Of a stretch of 64,000 nt of DNA, positions 34,645 to 44,257 are shown piece by piece. Numbering within the stretch: position 1 is the stretch's first letter; the number at the start of each line of letters is the position of its first letter. Source of the DNA: Bdellovibrio bacteriovorus (lineage in GTDB: Bacteria > Bdellovibrionota > Bdellovibrionia > Bdellovibrionales > Bdellovibrionaceae); the NCBI RefSeq assembly GCF_002208115.1, contig NZ_CP020946.1, positions 2,728,001 to 2,792,000 of the forward strand. Reading direction: 5' to 3'. The notes beneath the pieces are model-generated. The model was not told the DNA's origin, searched no databases, and saw nothing but the letters and a program-made list of their open reading frames with translations. Position numbers and translations under genes: made by a program.

Positions 34645-36549
34645 TTAAGCTGCTTTCCAGCCTTCTTCGTCCATGTCAGAGTGCGAACTTGTCCCTGATG
34701 CCAGTTTGGCGACAGGTGCTTCAACGCCTCTGTCCCCGTACACAACATTGTTCAGCTCATCAACGACATTTTTCATAATGGCTGCCTGAGTATTGATCTC
34801 TTGAGCCGTGCCCGCGATTTCTTCAGAAGAAGCCGCATTGGACTGCACCGACTGATCCAGTTGGTTCATCGCTTTTGAAATCTGAGAAATACCTGTGGAC
34901 TGCTCTTCGCTGGCCATGGAAATCTCGTTGTTCAAATCAGAAACCTTCTTCACAGACGTCACGATGGCCTTCAGCATTTCACCGGATTTGGCGGATTTGT
35001 GTGTTCCGCGCTCGATCTTTTCAACGGATTCCTTGATCAGACCCGTGATGTCTTTGGCCGCCGATGCAGATCTTTGCGCCAAAGTACGAACCGCTTCCGC
35101 AACCACGGCGAAACCTTTACCGTGTTCACCGGCACGTGCCGCCTCGACCGAGGCATTCAGGGCCAGCAAGTTTGTCTGGAAGGCGATATCATCAATCACG
35201 TTGATGATTTCTTCGATTTGTTTGGACGATGCTGAAATCTCATTCATGGAAGACAGCAACTCGCCCATCTCTTTTTCACCCTGAACCGCCGTTTCAGAAG
35301 ACTGCGCGGAAAGCGCCGCCGCCTGTTTCGCATTGTCTGAATTCATTTTCACCATGGAAGTCATTTCTTCCAAAGCTGCCACCGTTTCTTCCAACGAAGC
35401 TGCGGAAGAACTTGAAGATTCAGAAAGGGACTGACCTGCAATGGACAACTGATGGATCGCAGAAGAAACCAGATCACCGGAGTTCTGCAATTTTTCAGCA
35501 AGACCGCTGACGGACTTGGAGATATAGCGCGCAATCATCATCACTGCCGCCAACAGCACAAAGATGCCGGTCAAAGAAATGATGATTTGAGTCCATACCG
35601 CCGCACTGGCTTCCGCCAAAACAGTCTTGGTCGGAGTTCTAACGATCAATGCCCAAGGCTCTTCTGTTGCGCCCACGTTCATTGGAGACACCACATACAG
35701 GTACTCAAGGCTGTCTTTCGGATCAACGCCGGTGATAACCAGTTCTTCACCTTTACTGATAGCCGCTTTGAATTTATCCGCTTCAAACGGGTATTCCGCC
35801 GCTTTGGTGATCAATGCTTCATCCGGATGGGAAACATAGTTCCCTTGGGCCGTCACCAGGAAGGCTTGTGAAGTTTCAAACGGCTTGATTCCCGCCGCTT
35901 TTTTCTGAAGGTCCTTCAGCGGCAGATCCACACCCGCCACGCCGACGAATTTACCATCAATCACGATAGGCACAACCGCAGAAGTCATCAACACCTGCAC
36001 CCCATCAATTGGGTACAGATAAGGCTCCACCATGGTTTCTTTCAAACGCTGTTTTGGCACAAGATAATAGTCACCCTCACCCTGCTTGGCGTAACCCACC
36101 AGCGGCGTCAATGAGGACTTGCCCTTTTCCCAGTTCAGGTACGGAACAAAACGACCGGTTTCATCGTGGCCTTGCACAGACACGTATTCAGAGTCCTTGC
36201 CATCCCAGGCATTCGGCTCCCAGCCCGTCCATGTACCGATCACGAATTTGTTTTTTTCCAGAATCTCGCGCAAAGCTTCAGCGACCTGGGAGCGGCCGGT
36301 GTTACCGCGCTTTTTGAAGGACTCAAGAATGTGAGCCACGTTGCGGGAAATATCCAGGCCGCGTTCCACTTCCAAACGCATTTCCGTGGCATACGCCCTT
36401 CCCATGGCCACCGTCTTTTCCGTTGCGGCTTTTTCCGCATTGTCATGACTGTTGCGAGCCATCAGGAATGTCATCGTTCCCAACACCAGCAAGGCGATAA
36501 GAATGATCGGCACTGCCAGCTTCACCTGAATTGAATAGCTTTTTTTCAT
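34645..36549 (-). CDS. methyl-accepting chemotaxis protein with periplasmic Cache domain
   Basis: About 634 aa: TM1 (about 10-30), a periplasmic ligand-binding region of roughly 270 residues of dCache type ('[19 protein letters not shown]', '[15 protein letters not shown]', '[18 protein letters not shown]'), TM2 ('[22 protein letters not shown]'), a short linker without a clear HAMP, and a cytoplasmic signalling coiled coil. The signalling tip is '[40 protein letters not shown]'-like (key part [20 protein letters not shown]). It would feed CheA/CheW and so steer swimming; ligand unknown. ATG preceded by AAGGGA. Confidence 0.93.
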   Translation of the reverse strand: MKKSYSIQVKLAVPIILIALLVLGTMTFLMARNSHDNAEKAATEKTVAMGRAYATEMRLEVERGLDISRNVAHILESFKKRGNTGRSQVAEALREILEKNKFVIGTWTGWEPNAWDGKDSEYVSVQGHDETGRFVPYLNWEKGKSSLTPLVGYAKQGEGDYYLVPKQRLKETMVEPYLYPIDGVQVLMTSAVVPIVIDGKFVGVAGVDLPLKDLQKKAAGIKPFETSQAFLVTAQGNYVSHPDEALITKAAEYPFEADKFKAAISKGEELVITGVDPKDSLEYLYVVSPMNVGATEEPWALIVRTPTKTVLAEASAAVWTQIIISLTGIFVLLAAVMMIARYISKSVSGLAEKLQNSGDLVSSAIHQLSIAGQSLSESSSSSAASLEETVAALEEMTSMVKMNSDNAKQAAALSAQSSETAVQGEKEMGELLSSMNEISASSKQIEEIINVIDDIAFQTNLLALNASVEAARAGEHGKGFAVVAEAVRTLAQRSASAAKDITGLIKESVEKIERGTHKSAKSGEMLKAIVTSVKKVSDLNNEISMASEEQSTGISQISKAMNQLDQSVQSNAASSEEIAGTAQEINTQAAIMKNVVDELNNVVYGDRGVEAPVAKLASGTSSHSDMDEEGWKAA

Positions 36550-36624
36550 GGACGTCCCTTCTGACGAAAAAAGATCTGAGAATCTCTTCGGTCAAAAGGG
36601 CTCACATATTAATGGGACCTTAGA

Positions 36625-37530
36625 TCAGCCTTTTTCCTGCTGGGCCAAGGTCTGATAGAACACCTCGACCAAAGCACGGCTGTCCGAGTTCTTCTTATAA
36701 TAGAACATCAGATCGATTTCATAGTGCATGTCTTTGACGTACACCCGATTCAAACGGCCTGAACGCACCTGTTTCTTGATGGAGTGAGCCGGCAGGAACC
36801 CCCAGCCCAACCCCGCCTCGATCACGCGCTTCAAAGTTCCGACGTTGGATGATTCAAAGATCGAATTGACCTTCGCCCCTTGGGTCTGGATCTTTCCGTG
36901 CAGTTCACTGTAAAAAGCCGGGAACTCTTCAGTAAAATCCACCAGCGGGAAAGATCCCATGTCCTTCACCATGATTTGTTGGGGCATTTTTTCGTCTTTG
37001 CTTGAACCCACAAGCCACATTTCTTCTTTTAACAAGAAACGCTGCTCACTGCTTTCAAGCTCGGAAGCAAACTCGGTTTGGACATCCGGCAGAATCAGCA
37101 CGTCGTACTGGCCTTTTTTGTATCCCTTGATCAGCTCTTCCCCACGATCGTACTCAATCTTCAGGGTCAGTTCCGGGTTGTGGCGCATCAGACGTCCCAC
37201 AATGGGACTCATCACGTGCAAGCCCAAAGAGTTCAGTGTCCCAATTCGCAACTGTCCCTTCATTTGATTACCGATGGATTTAATCGCGATTTCAGCCTGT
37301 TGGGTCAGATGAATGATCTTCTTGGCATACTCATAAAGCACCTCCCCTTGAGGAGTGGCCTTGATTGAGCGCACGCCCCTTACCAGGAGCTCCACACCTA
37401 GATCTTCCTCCAGATTGCGAATCTGCTGAGACACCGCAGGTTGAGTCAGATAGAGCTTATCTGCCGCAGCAGTCATGCTCCCTTCGCTGATGACAGTCAC
37501 AAAGGTGGTCAGCTGATAAAGGTTCTTCAC
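36625..37530 (-). CDS. LysR-family transcriptional regulator
   Basis: About 301 aa. The N-terminal winged helix 'FVTVISEGSMTAAADKLYLTQPAVSQQIRNLEEDLG' region is classic LysR (key part LTQPAVSQQIRNLEE). The C-terminal domain is a periplasmic-binding-like effector fold. GTG 37530 is used, with AGGGAGA upstream. It is divergent from the type I membrane protein gene at 37644 and might regulate it or itself; no target is evident. Effector unknown. Confidence 0.92.
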   Translation of the reverse strand: MKNLYQLTTFVTVISEGSMTAAADKLYLTQPAVSQQIRNLEEDLGVELLVRGVRSIKATPQGEVLYEYAKKIIHLTQQAEIAIKSIGNQMKGQLRIGTLNSLGLHVMSPIVGRLMRHNPELTLKIEYDRGEELIKGYKKGQYDVLILPDVQTEFASELESSEQRFLLKEEMWLVGSSKDEKMPQQIMVKDMGSFPLVDFTEEFPAFYSELHGKIQTQGAKVNSIFESSNVGTLKRVIEAGLGWGFLPAHSIKKQVRSGRLNRVYVKDMHYEIDLMFYYKKNSDSRALVEVFYQTLAQQEKG

Positions 37531-37643
37531 AAGAAAATCTCCCTTTTGCTCTTTGATCCGAGAGGAAATTGTTATTATACTTGAACTTCAAACGCCTATT
37601 CCGGCAAAGCCGGAGTACCAATGGTCAACCAGCCGAGGTCTGC

Positions 37644-38363
37644 ATGAAGTTACGTTTGTTCGCATCACTCGCCGTTATTCTACTCAGTTTTAGCGCCCAT
37701 GCAAAAGTCTTTCGTAATGCTTATATAGCTTTCGAAATGCCGGAAACCTGGAAGTGCAACCTGGAACAAACCGAGTGGGTCTGCCGAAGCGAACAAACCA
37801 AGGAAGCCAAAGAGGCCATCATCATCCTGACCGCCAAAGAAGTCGGTCCGACGGACACCTTTGCGCTGTATGAGTCTCACCTGAATGCGCCGATCTCTGT
37901 GGCCCTGAAGGGTGGCGGCGCCTCTGAATCAAAAATTGTCTATAAATCCAAATCCGTTCAAATCAATGACCAGACCTGGATTGACTCTCTTCACTTGGGT
38001 TCTGAAGTTCCCAACTACTTCACCCGCTATCTGGCGACCATCAAAGACAAAATCGCCATCCTGATCACCTTCAGTGCTCATAAGCAGTACTATACCAAGT
38101 ACAGCCAGGACTTCTTCAAGGCCGTGATGAGCTTGCGTGTGATCGCTTCCAAAAACCTTCTGGCAAAACCAGAGCTGGGCCCAATCCGCCCAGGATCTGA
38201 AACCCTGGGAGCACCGATCAGTTCCGCGATGCCGGCAGACATGCTTCAGGGCGAGGAAGAAGGCGGCAAAGGCAATAACAAAGCCCTGCTGCTGGGCGGA
38301 GCGGTTCTGCTGGCAGCCCTGGGAGCTTACATCTTCCTGAAAGCCCGCAAAAGAAAACGCTAA
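37644..38363 (+). CDS. envelope protein with C-terminal membrane anchor
   Basis: About 239 aa: signal peptide ending 'FSAHA', an extracytoplasmic domain that begins 'KVFRNAYIAFEMPETWKCNLEQTEWVC' (the first residues resemble PsbP/DUF1795-type folds, weakly), a Pro/Gly/Glu linker, and a C-terminal membrane helix ('ALLLGGAVLLAALGAYIFL') followed by 'KARKRKR'. So it is anchored with the domain outside the cytoplasm. ATG 37644 starts the signal peptide. A small hairpin (TCCGGCAAAGCCGGA, about 37600-37614) lies in its leader. Function unknown. Confidence 0.66.
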   Translation: MKLRLFASLAVILLSFSAHAKVFRNAYIAFEMPETWKCNLEQTEWVCRSEQTKEAKEAIIILTAKEVGPTDTFALYESHLNAPISVALKGGGASESKIVYKSKSVQINDQTWIDSLHLGSEVPNYFTRYLATIKDKIAILITFSAHKQYYTKYSQDFFKAVMSLRVIASKNLLAKPELGPIRPGSETLGAPISSAMPADMLQGEEEGGKGNNKALLLGGAVLLAALGAYIFLKARKRKR

Positions 38364-38387
38364 GAGTTCACTTAAAGACTTAAAACA

Positions 38388-38421
38388 AAAAAACCCGCTC
38401 TGTCTTCAGAGCGGGTTTTTT
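38388..38421. terminator. bidirectional rho-independent terminator
   Basis: AAACCCGCTCTG TCTT CAGAGCGGGTTTTTT between convergent genes; serves both the 239-aa gene and the M16-like gene. Confidence 0.92.
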
Positions 38422-38442
38422 ATTTGTACTGTTTGTTCTGTC

Positions 38443-39864
38443 TTATTTGATTCGCTCAATGGTCGGCTTGTACTTTTCAAACTGTGGAATGATCTTTTCA
38501 TCCCCATAGACCAGAACCTTGAACTTCGCCGGTTCCACCGCTTTTTTGAAGGCGGCGTTGGCATCCTTCGGTTTGATGTTCCCGACTGTTTTATTATAGT
38601 CCGTCAGGTAATCCACCGGAATGCCATAAAAGTCCAAGGCCAGAAGGTTGTAAGCCAATCGGTCGGCCGTTTCAATGGCCCGTGGGAACTGCCCGATCAA
38701 CTGGTTGCGACCCGCTGCCACTTCCTGTTCGGTGGCGCCACTGGAGGCAAAGTCAGAAACCACCTTCAGAGCCTCTTCCATGGTCTTTGCCGCCGTTTCA
38801 TTTTTCGTAAACGTCGTCACATCGTAACTGCCGCGTTCTTTACGCACATCAAAGTAGGAATAGATCGAATAAGTCAGCCCCTGATCGTCACGCACTTTCT
38901 GATTCAGGCGGCTGGCAAAGCTGCCACCCACAGTCTCATTGGCCAGACGCAGGCGCAGGAAATCGTCATTTTTGCGGGCAATACCCAACTGCCCCATGCG
39001 AATCTGAGTCTGCTGCAGACCCTTTTTGACAATAAGTTTGACCTGCAGGGACTCATTTACTGGCGGCGCATCCACGGCCACTTCCGGAATAGTGCGTTTG
39101 GTCCACTTGCCGAAAACCTCCTGAATTCTGTTTTCAAAAGCCAGATCGAAGCTTCCCACCACTGCCAGGGAGGCATTGTTCGGACGATAGAATGTCAGAT
39201 AATGCTTGATGATGTCCTGCTTGTTGATAGAACGCAAACCGTCGGGGGTGCCATTGGTATCCCGTCCATAGGGATGGCTGCCAAAAATAAACTGATCCAT
39301 TTTTTCATCAGCAAACGAAGAAGGATTGTCGATCTTCTTTTGCAATGCCGCCAGCATCTGCGAACGCATACGCCCGATTTCAGCATCTTTAAATGCCGGA
39401 TTCATCGCGACATCCGCAAACAGACTTAGTAAAGTGTCAGCACCGGCGGACAATGAATCGGCATACACCGTCGTCACGTCCGCTCCCGGGGAAACATCCA
39501 CCGAAGAGCCCAACTGACCAAATTCATCCGCCAGCTTCAGGGCATCACGGCTTTGTGTTCCCTGCTCGAGCAAATAAGCTGTCAGCGCATTCAGGCCTGG
39601 CTTCTGAGACCCTTCCTGCATGCTGCCGGTTTTCATCATCAGGGTCAGACTGACCCGAGGCAACGAACTGTCATGAATGAAGAACACCTTCAGACCGTTT
39701 GAAAGTGTGATTTCCTTGTAGGGCTGAAGTTTGAAAGAACCATTCCCCTTGGTCACATAGCCATCAGATGGCGGCTTGCTGACCGTTTTTTTACCGGAAC
39801 TGGAGCAGGAAACAACCGCAGTGCACACCAAAGGCAAAGTCAAAGCTAAGGCTAAATTTCTCAT
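38443..39864 (-). CDS. M16-family peptidase-like lipoprotein, catalytically inactive subunit
   Basis: About 473 aa with a lipobox 'AVVSC'. It has the two-lobed M16 fold ('EITLSNGLKVFFIHDSSLPRVSLTLMM') but the zinc motif HxxEH is absent: the aligned stretch reads 'LNALTAYLLEQGT'. The C-terminal substrate-binding Arg/Tyr region is kept ('GLTYSIYSYFDVRKERGSYDV'). This is the usual non-catalytic partner in M16B heterodimers. It starts three bases after the active subunit's stop codon region (39867), with AAGGA upstream, so both form one operon. Confidence 0.88.
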   Translation of the reverse strand: MRNLALALTLPLVCTAVVSCSSSGKKTVSKPPSDGYVTKGNGSFKLQPYKEITLSNGLKVFFIHDSSLPRVSLTLMMKTGSMQEGSQKPGLNALTAYLLEQGTQSRDALKLADEFGQLGSSVDVSPGADVTTVYADSLSAGADTLLSLFADVAMNPAFKDAEIGRMRSQMLAALQKKIDNPSSFADEKMDQFIFGSHPYGRDTNGTPDGLRSINKQDIIKHYLTFYRPNNASLAVVGSFDLAFENRIQEVFGKWTKRTIPEVAVDAPPVNESLQVKLIVKKGLQQTQIRMGQLGIARKNDDFLRLRLANETVGGSFASRLNQKVRDDQGLTYSIYSYFDVRKERGSYDVTTFTKNETAAKTMEEALKVVSDFASSGATEQEVAAGRNQLIGQFPRAIETADRLAYNLLALDFYGIPVDYLTDYNKTVGNIKPKDANAAFKKAVEPAKFKVLVYGDEKIIPQFEKYKPTIERIK

Positions 39865-39866
39865 GT

Positions 39867-41267
39867 CTACTGTTCCTTTTTCACTTTGGGTTCAAGGGTG
39901 ATGATCGAGCGCTGTGTTTGTTGGGTGTATTTGTCGGCCACTCGTTTAATGTCATCCGCTGTCACGGCCTGGTATTTTTCCAGATCTGTGAACAGGCTTT
40001 CATAGCTGCCAGTCACAATCTCGTTCACGGCCAGGGCGCGCGCTTTGCCGTCCATGGTTTTCAAAGAATCCACAAGATCCTTCATCACCTGGGTTTTGGC
40101 TTTTTCCAGCTCGGCTTCAGAAACTTTCTGATTACGCAGTTTCCAGATTTCGTTGTAGACGATATCCAAAGACTCCTGAGAGGTCTGGCCCGGCTTCAGG
40201 TTTACACCCACCGCGAACATACCTTCATCCTGCATGGCATAGTTATAGGCATAGGCTGAGGTGGCGGCCTGTTTCTGATACACCAGACGCTTGTGCAAAC
40301 GGCTGGAAGTGCCATAGCCCAGAATGTTGGCCGCCAAATCAAGAGCATACATATCAGGCTGACCCTGCTTCGGGCTCTTGAAAGCAACCACGAACGAAGT
40401 GTTTTGAACGTCTTTGCGCAAAGTTGCGTTCTGCTGAACTTTCTGTGCAGGTTCGGAAGGGTATTTTCTTTCCGGCAAAGGACGGGACGGCAGTTTGCCA
40501 TAGTATTTTTCAATCAGGCTTTTCACTTTGGAGGTATTGAAATCCCCCACCACCACCAGCACCGCATTGTTCGGCACATAGAAAGTGTTATAGAAGTAGC
40601 GAAGCTTTTCAGAATCATAAGCCTCGATGTCCTTCATATAGCCAATCACCGGCCATTTATAAGGATGCACTTTGAAGATCGTTCCCATCATCAACTCACG
40701 CAGCAGGCCCATGGGATTGTTGTCGACTCTCCAGCGGCGTTCTTCTTTCACGACTTCTTTTTCGCTTTTCAGATCTTCCGGGCTGATCAGCAGTGAACTC
40801 ATGCGATCCACTTCCATGTCCATGACCAGCTCCAGCTTGGAGCTTGGCAGGTTTTCATAAAAGCCCGTGTAGTCATTGGTGGTGAATGCATTATTGGTGA
40901 TGCCATTTTCGTGGAAGATACGGTCAAAGGACTTACCGTCATACTTCTTAGCACCCTTAAACATCATATGTTCCAGCATGTGTGCGGCCCCCGTCACTCC
41001 CGGGGATTCATCGCGGGAACCCACGCGATACCAGGTGTGATAGCTGACCATCGGAACGGCGTGGTCTTCCAAAAGAAGCACTGTCAGACCGTTTTCCAGC
41101 GTGAACTTTGTCACTGGCAGGGAAATCTTCATGTCGTTTTTCGGAGCCCATCCTTGAATGGTTCCGATAACGTCTTTTTCCGGAGCTTTCGGTGCAGGGG
41201 TTGGGTCCACGGCGTAAGCAGACAGGGACAGGCTCAGCCCCAGGAGCAAAGTTGAAATCCGTTTCAT
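39867..41267 (-). CDS. M16-family zinc peptidase, active subunit
   Basis: About 466 aa with a signal peptide ending 'SLSAYA'. The inverted zinc motif is present as 'AAHMLEHMMFKG' (HMLEH), with the distal Glu in 'EKEVVKEERR'. 'ILGYGTSSRLHKRLVYQKQAA' is the C-lobe signature. It should cleave short peptides in the periplasm together with the inactive lipoprotein partner encoded next, comparable to PqqL/YmxG-type pairs. Substrates unknown. Confidence 0.92.
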   Translation of the reverse strand: MKRISTLLLGLSLSLSAYAVDPTPAPKAPEKDVIGTIQGWAPKNDMKISLPVTKFTLENGLTVLLLEDHAVPMVSYHTWYRVGSRDESPGVTGAAHMLEHMMFKGAKKYDGKSFDRIFHENGITNNAFTTNDYTGFYENLPSSKLELVMDMEVDRMSSLLISPEDLKSEKEVVKEERRWRVDNNPMGLLRELMMGTIFKVHPYKWPVIGYMKDIEAYDSEKLRYFYNTFYVPNNAVLVVVGDFNTSKVKSLIEKYYGKLPSRPLPERKYPSEPAQKVQQNATLRKDVQNTSFVVAFKSPKQGQPDMYALDLAANILGYGTSSRLHKRLVYQKQAATSAYAYNYAMQDEGMFAVGVNLKPGQTSQESLDIVYNEIWKLRNQKVSEAELEKAKTQVMKDLVDSLKTMDGKARALAVNEIVTGSYESLFTDLEKYQAVTADDIKRVADKYTQQTQRSIITLEPKVKKEQ

Positions 41268-41402
41268 AGATGCTTCTTTCGTTGGTTATGCAATAGCCCC
41301 TAGTTTGAAACTGAGGGGCTATGAATACAACGACCTTGAGGACTTTTAAGACTTTTGGCAGATATTGCCGCAGGAACTACGGAATCAAACTATTGCACCT
41401 GA

Positions 41403-41909
41403 TTATTGAACGACGAAGTCAGAGAAGAAAACATCCTTCACAACACCACGACGAAGAATACCATTCACTTCACCGGCAATCTTGTCTTTCAGGAACAGCT
41501 TGCCCTGAATGCTGTCGAGGTCTGAAAACGGTTTTTCATTGAGCAGGCGGACAATGCGGTCACGGGCTTTGGCGCGGTTTTCCGGCTCCATCACCTCTTC
41601 AAAACCCTCTTTACCCAGCATCTGCAGGTTGATCTCCAGACGGATGGTGCGCTTTGGCTCGCCGCCCAGATTCACCGTGAACTTATCCATGGTATAAACC
41701 AAAGGCGCCAGATCCGCTTCATCAGAAACAGAGGCCAGTTCGCGATCGGCATCTTCTTCGGTGATTTTGGGACTTTCCCATCCCATCGTCGAGGCATAGA
41801 CCATGTAACCACCCGCGCCCATCACAGCCAAATTCAGGACTGCGAAGACAATCTGAAATAGCATGGCGGTATTCTTTGGTTTTGCAGACGTCTCTTGTGC
41901 TTCAGCCAT
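41403..41909 (-). CDS. fliL: flagellar basal body-associated protein FliL
   Basis: About 168 aa: a cytoplasmic N-terminal tail, one TM helix (about 16-38, 'FQIVFAVLNLAVMGAGGYMVY'), and a periplasmic FliL domain ('YTMDKFTVNLGGEPKRTIRLEINLQM', ending 'VVKDVFFSDFVVQ'). FliL surrounds the stators and supports motor torque. ATG 41909 is chosen over 41966 since AGAGGG lies just upstream and the N-terminus is then hydrophilic. It stands alone here, away from other flagellar genes; a second copy elsewhere is possible. Confidence 0.85.
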   Translation of the reverse strand: MAEAQETSAKPKNTAMLFQIVFAVLNLAVMGAGGYMVYASTMGWESPKITEEDADRELASVSDEADLAPLVYTMDKFTVNLGGEPKRTIRLEINLQMLGKEGFEEVMEPENRAKARDRIVRLLNEKPFSDLDSIQGKLFLKDKIAGEVNGILRRGVVKDVFFSDFVVQ

Positions 41910-42033
41910 TTGTAACCCTCTGTTCATTGAAACTATCGGTGAAACAGGCTTAGGTCTTAATATCAAAGGCCACTTTATTTACATTTTAATTACACGGAAA
42001 ACGTTTAACCTCTGGACACCCGAGGACAGGCAC

Positions 42034-42064
42034 TTGACAAGTTTAAGCCCTATTCGGGCATAAT
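42034..42064 (+). promoter_or_regulatory. promoter for a likely leaderless mRNA
   Basis: TTGACA (42034-42039) and CATAAT (42059-42064) with a 19-base spacer, which contains a small hairpin (GCCCTATTCGGGC). The ATG of the L,D-transpeptidase gene starts only seven bases after the -10 box and has no Shine-Dalgarno site, so transcription probably begins at or next to the start codon. Confidence 0.55.
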
Positions 42065-42071
42065 AGTATTT

Positions 42072-43070
42072 ATGAGACTATTGCTCACGGGCTGTGCTTT
42101 ATTTGCGTTGAGTCTGCCGGTTATGGCGGGCCCTGCTGTCGCGCCGTCTTCTCAAATTGAAACAGACCTGCTGCCTGCTTCCCTGCTTCAGATTTCTGAA
42201 ACCGAAGCCTTTTCCCGCTATGTGTTCCTGGTGGATAAAGAGCAGCGCAAACTTTCTGTGTTTGAGCGCAATGGTGAATTGATTCAAAAAATCACCGAGT
42301 ACCCTGCTGACATCGGCAAAATGGGTGGCAACAAAACCAAACGTGATGATCATAAAACTCCGGAAGGCATTTACTTCCTGCAAGAGCGTTTGAGCCAGCC
42401 AAAAATTCCGTTCAGTCTTTACGGGGCTTTGGCCTTCACGACGAACTATCCAAATCTTTTCGACAAACGCGAAAACAAAACCGGTTCCGGAATCTGGTTG
42501 CATGCGATTCCCGACTCGGTGCCTTTGACCCGCGGCTCTCGTGGCTGTGTCGTTGTTCGCAACGACGTGATCAAGAAGCTTGCGGACTATATCAAATTGG
42601 GTGAAACACCTATTTTGATTTTTGATCACGTGAACTATGTTTCCAAATCTGAACACGACAAGCGCCGCCAGGATCTAAGCCGCTTCGTGGAAAGCTGGAG
42701 ACAGGCCTGGGAAAATCAGGACATTGAAAAATACCAGACCTTCTATGACGAAGGCTTCAAGGCTCCGGGCTTCAATTACAAGTCCTGGATGAGCCACAAA
42801 AAGAATCTGAAGTCCAAATACGAGTACATCAAAGTTCACCTGTCCCAACCGTACATCGTTCAACACAACGATCAGTTGCTGGTGAAAACTCTGCAGCGCT
42901 ATGAATCCGACAAACACGTCGATTATGGTGTGAAGACAATCTATGCCCTCAAGTCCGGTGACACTTATAAAATCATCCGAGAAGAGTGGGCTCCGTTCAG
43001 TCAGCAGGAAGTGGCGGCCGCGATTGCTCGCGAAAACTCCATGACAGCTTCCTCCCAAAAAACCCAATAG
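42072..43070 (+). CDS. L,D-transpeptidase (YkuD) with C-terminal NTF2-like domain
   Basis: About 332 aa with signal peptide ending 'LPVMA'. The YkuD domain (about 48-195) has 'DHKTPEGIYFL', the His of 'GSGIWLHAIP' (about 144) and the nucleophile Cys of 'SRGCVVV' (about 159). It would form 3-3 cross-links, attach proteins or swap D-amino acids in peptidoglycan. From about 210 a cone-shaped NTF2-like domain follows ('VESWRQAWENQDIEKYQTFYDEGF'). Bdellovibrio uses such enzymes on prey walls (established for the genus), but this gene's role is unproven. Confidence 0.92.
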   Translation: MRLLLTGCALFALSLPVMAGPAVAPSSQIETDLLPASLLQISETEAFSRYVFLVDKEQRKLSVFERNGELIQKITEYPADIGKMGGNKTKRDDHKTPEGIYFLQERLSQPKIPFSLYGALAFTTNYPNLFDKRENKTGSGIWLHAIPDSVPLTRGSRGCVVVRNDVIKKLADYIKLGETPILIFDHVNYVSKSEHDKRRQDLSRFVESWRQAWENQDIEKYQTFYDEGFKAPGFNYKSWMSHKKNLKSKYEYIKVHLSQPYIVQHNDQLLVKTLQRYESDKHVDYGVKTIYALKSGDTYKIIREEWAPFSQQEVAAAIARENSMTASSQKTQ

Positions 43071-43085
43071 CCGGTTCTAAAAACA

Positions 43086-43118
43086 AAAAAGCCACCCTTA
43101 TCAGGTGGCTTTTTTTTA
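43086..43118. terminator. bidirectional rho-independent terminator
   Basis: AAAAAAGCCACC CTTATCA GGTGGCTTTTTTTT between convergent genes. Confidence 0.92.
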
Positions 43119-43134
43119 TTTCGATCAGTTGAAA

Positions 43135-44127
43135 CTATTTGTAACCCGCTTTTTTCATCAGCTCGATGCCTGCTGGCACAAGCTCAGAAACCGCATTTAC
43201 GTTGGTCATGTCTTCAGCAAAACCACCGAACTCTTTCAGGATTGGCGCCATGTCGGCTTCTTTGCTGGCAGGGTACTGACTGAAACCACCAGCAACCGCT
43301 TCCTGAACCGGCTTGGAAACCATGAATTCAAGGAACGCATTGGCTGCCGCCGTATTTTTGGAGGACTTGGTGATACCGATACCCACACCGTTGATGTGCG
43401 CACCAACTTTGTCCTGCTCAAGGAAACGAACGCCCACTGGATAATTCACATCATCACGAACAATCGGCGCCAGATAGTACGTGTTGGCAACACCGATCGC
43501 GCAAGTGCCGTTGGCGATAGCCGCGATCACGTCACGGTCACCTTTCAAAGGCTCTACGGCAAAGTTTTTCACCCATGATTCAAGCAGCGCTGTTGCCTGG
43601 ATTTCACCGAAGTGTTTGATGAAGTAAGCAGCCATTGCTTCGTTATAGCTGTTTTTGGAGGTTCTTACGCACAACTGACCTTTCCATTTAGGATCGCCCA
43701 GGTCCGCATAGGTTTTCAGATCTTCCGGATTCACTTTCTGGGTGTTGTACATCACCGTGCGTGCACGATAGAACAACAGGAACCAGTTCTTGTCGTCAGA
43801 GATCAAATGAGAAGGAACTTTTTCAGTCACACCCTGGGATGTGAAGGACTGCAGGAAACCTTTGCGGTTCGCCTCACCCATGTAAACGATGTCTTTATCC
43901 AGATAAAGATCCGCGCGGGAGTTCAAACCTTCAGTTTCAAGTTGTTTCAAAAGATCAGTCGAGGATGCAAACACCACTTCCACTTCAATGCCCGTGGCTT
44001 GAGTGAATGGTTGCAGGATTGGCGCAAGTCTTTCGCCGTCATAAGAGGAATAAAGTACCAACTTGTCAGTTTTAGCCTGAACGGACACAGCCGCCAACAG
44101 AGTCACGATTGCGCTCAAAATTCTCAT
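43135..44127 (-). CDS. periplasmic iron(III)-type ABC substrate-binding protein (FbpA/FutA-like)
   Basis: About 330 aa with signal peptide ending 'AVSVQA'. The mature start 'KLVLYSSYDGERLAPILQPFTQATGIEVEVVF' and 'RADLYLDKD', 'FLLFYRARTVMYNT' and 'GDRDVIAAIANGTCAIGVANTYYLA' are typical of ferric-ion binding proteins; the paired Tyr in 'NTYYL' are usual iron ligands. ATG 44127 follows AAAGGAG. No permease or ATPase gene is next to it, so it must work with components elsewhere. No clear Fur box was seen upstream. Confidence 0.9.
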   Translation of the reverse strand: MRILSAIVTLLAAVSVQAKTDKLVLYSSYDGERLAPILQPFTQATGIEVEVVFASSTDLLKQLETEGLNSRADLYLDKDIVYMGEANRKGFLQSFTSQGVTEKVPSHLISDDKNWFLLFYRARTVMYNTQKVNPEDLKTYADLGDPKWKGQLCVRTSKNSYNEAMAAYFIKHFGEIQATALLESWVKNFAVEPLKGDRDVIAAIANGTCAIGVANTYYLAPIVRDDVNYPVGVRFLEQDKVGAHINGVGIGITKSSKNTAAANAFLEFMVSKPVQEAVAGGFSQYPASKEADMAPILKEFGGFAEDMTNVNAVSELVPAGIELMKKAGYK

Positions 44128-44257
44128 CAGTTGCTCCTTTGAAATTTTGGACACAACTAAGGCATTCCACTGCAATCGTCAAATTTTTCAGGGAAATATC
44201 CGAACGAATCTCAGTACACTTTCAATGCGTTTTCGTTTAGGGAACTACGGCGGCTAA

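Noticed and set aside
38443-39864. M16 gene as a decayed pseudogene
   Set aside because: The frame is intact and the substrate-binding region conserved; loss of HxxEH is normal for the partner subunit of M16B pairs.
44128-44257. Fur box before the iron-type binding protein
   Set aside because: The A/T-rich leader has no convincing GATAATGATAATCATTATC-like match.
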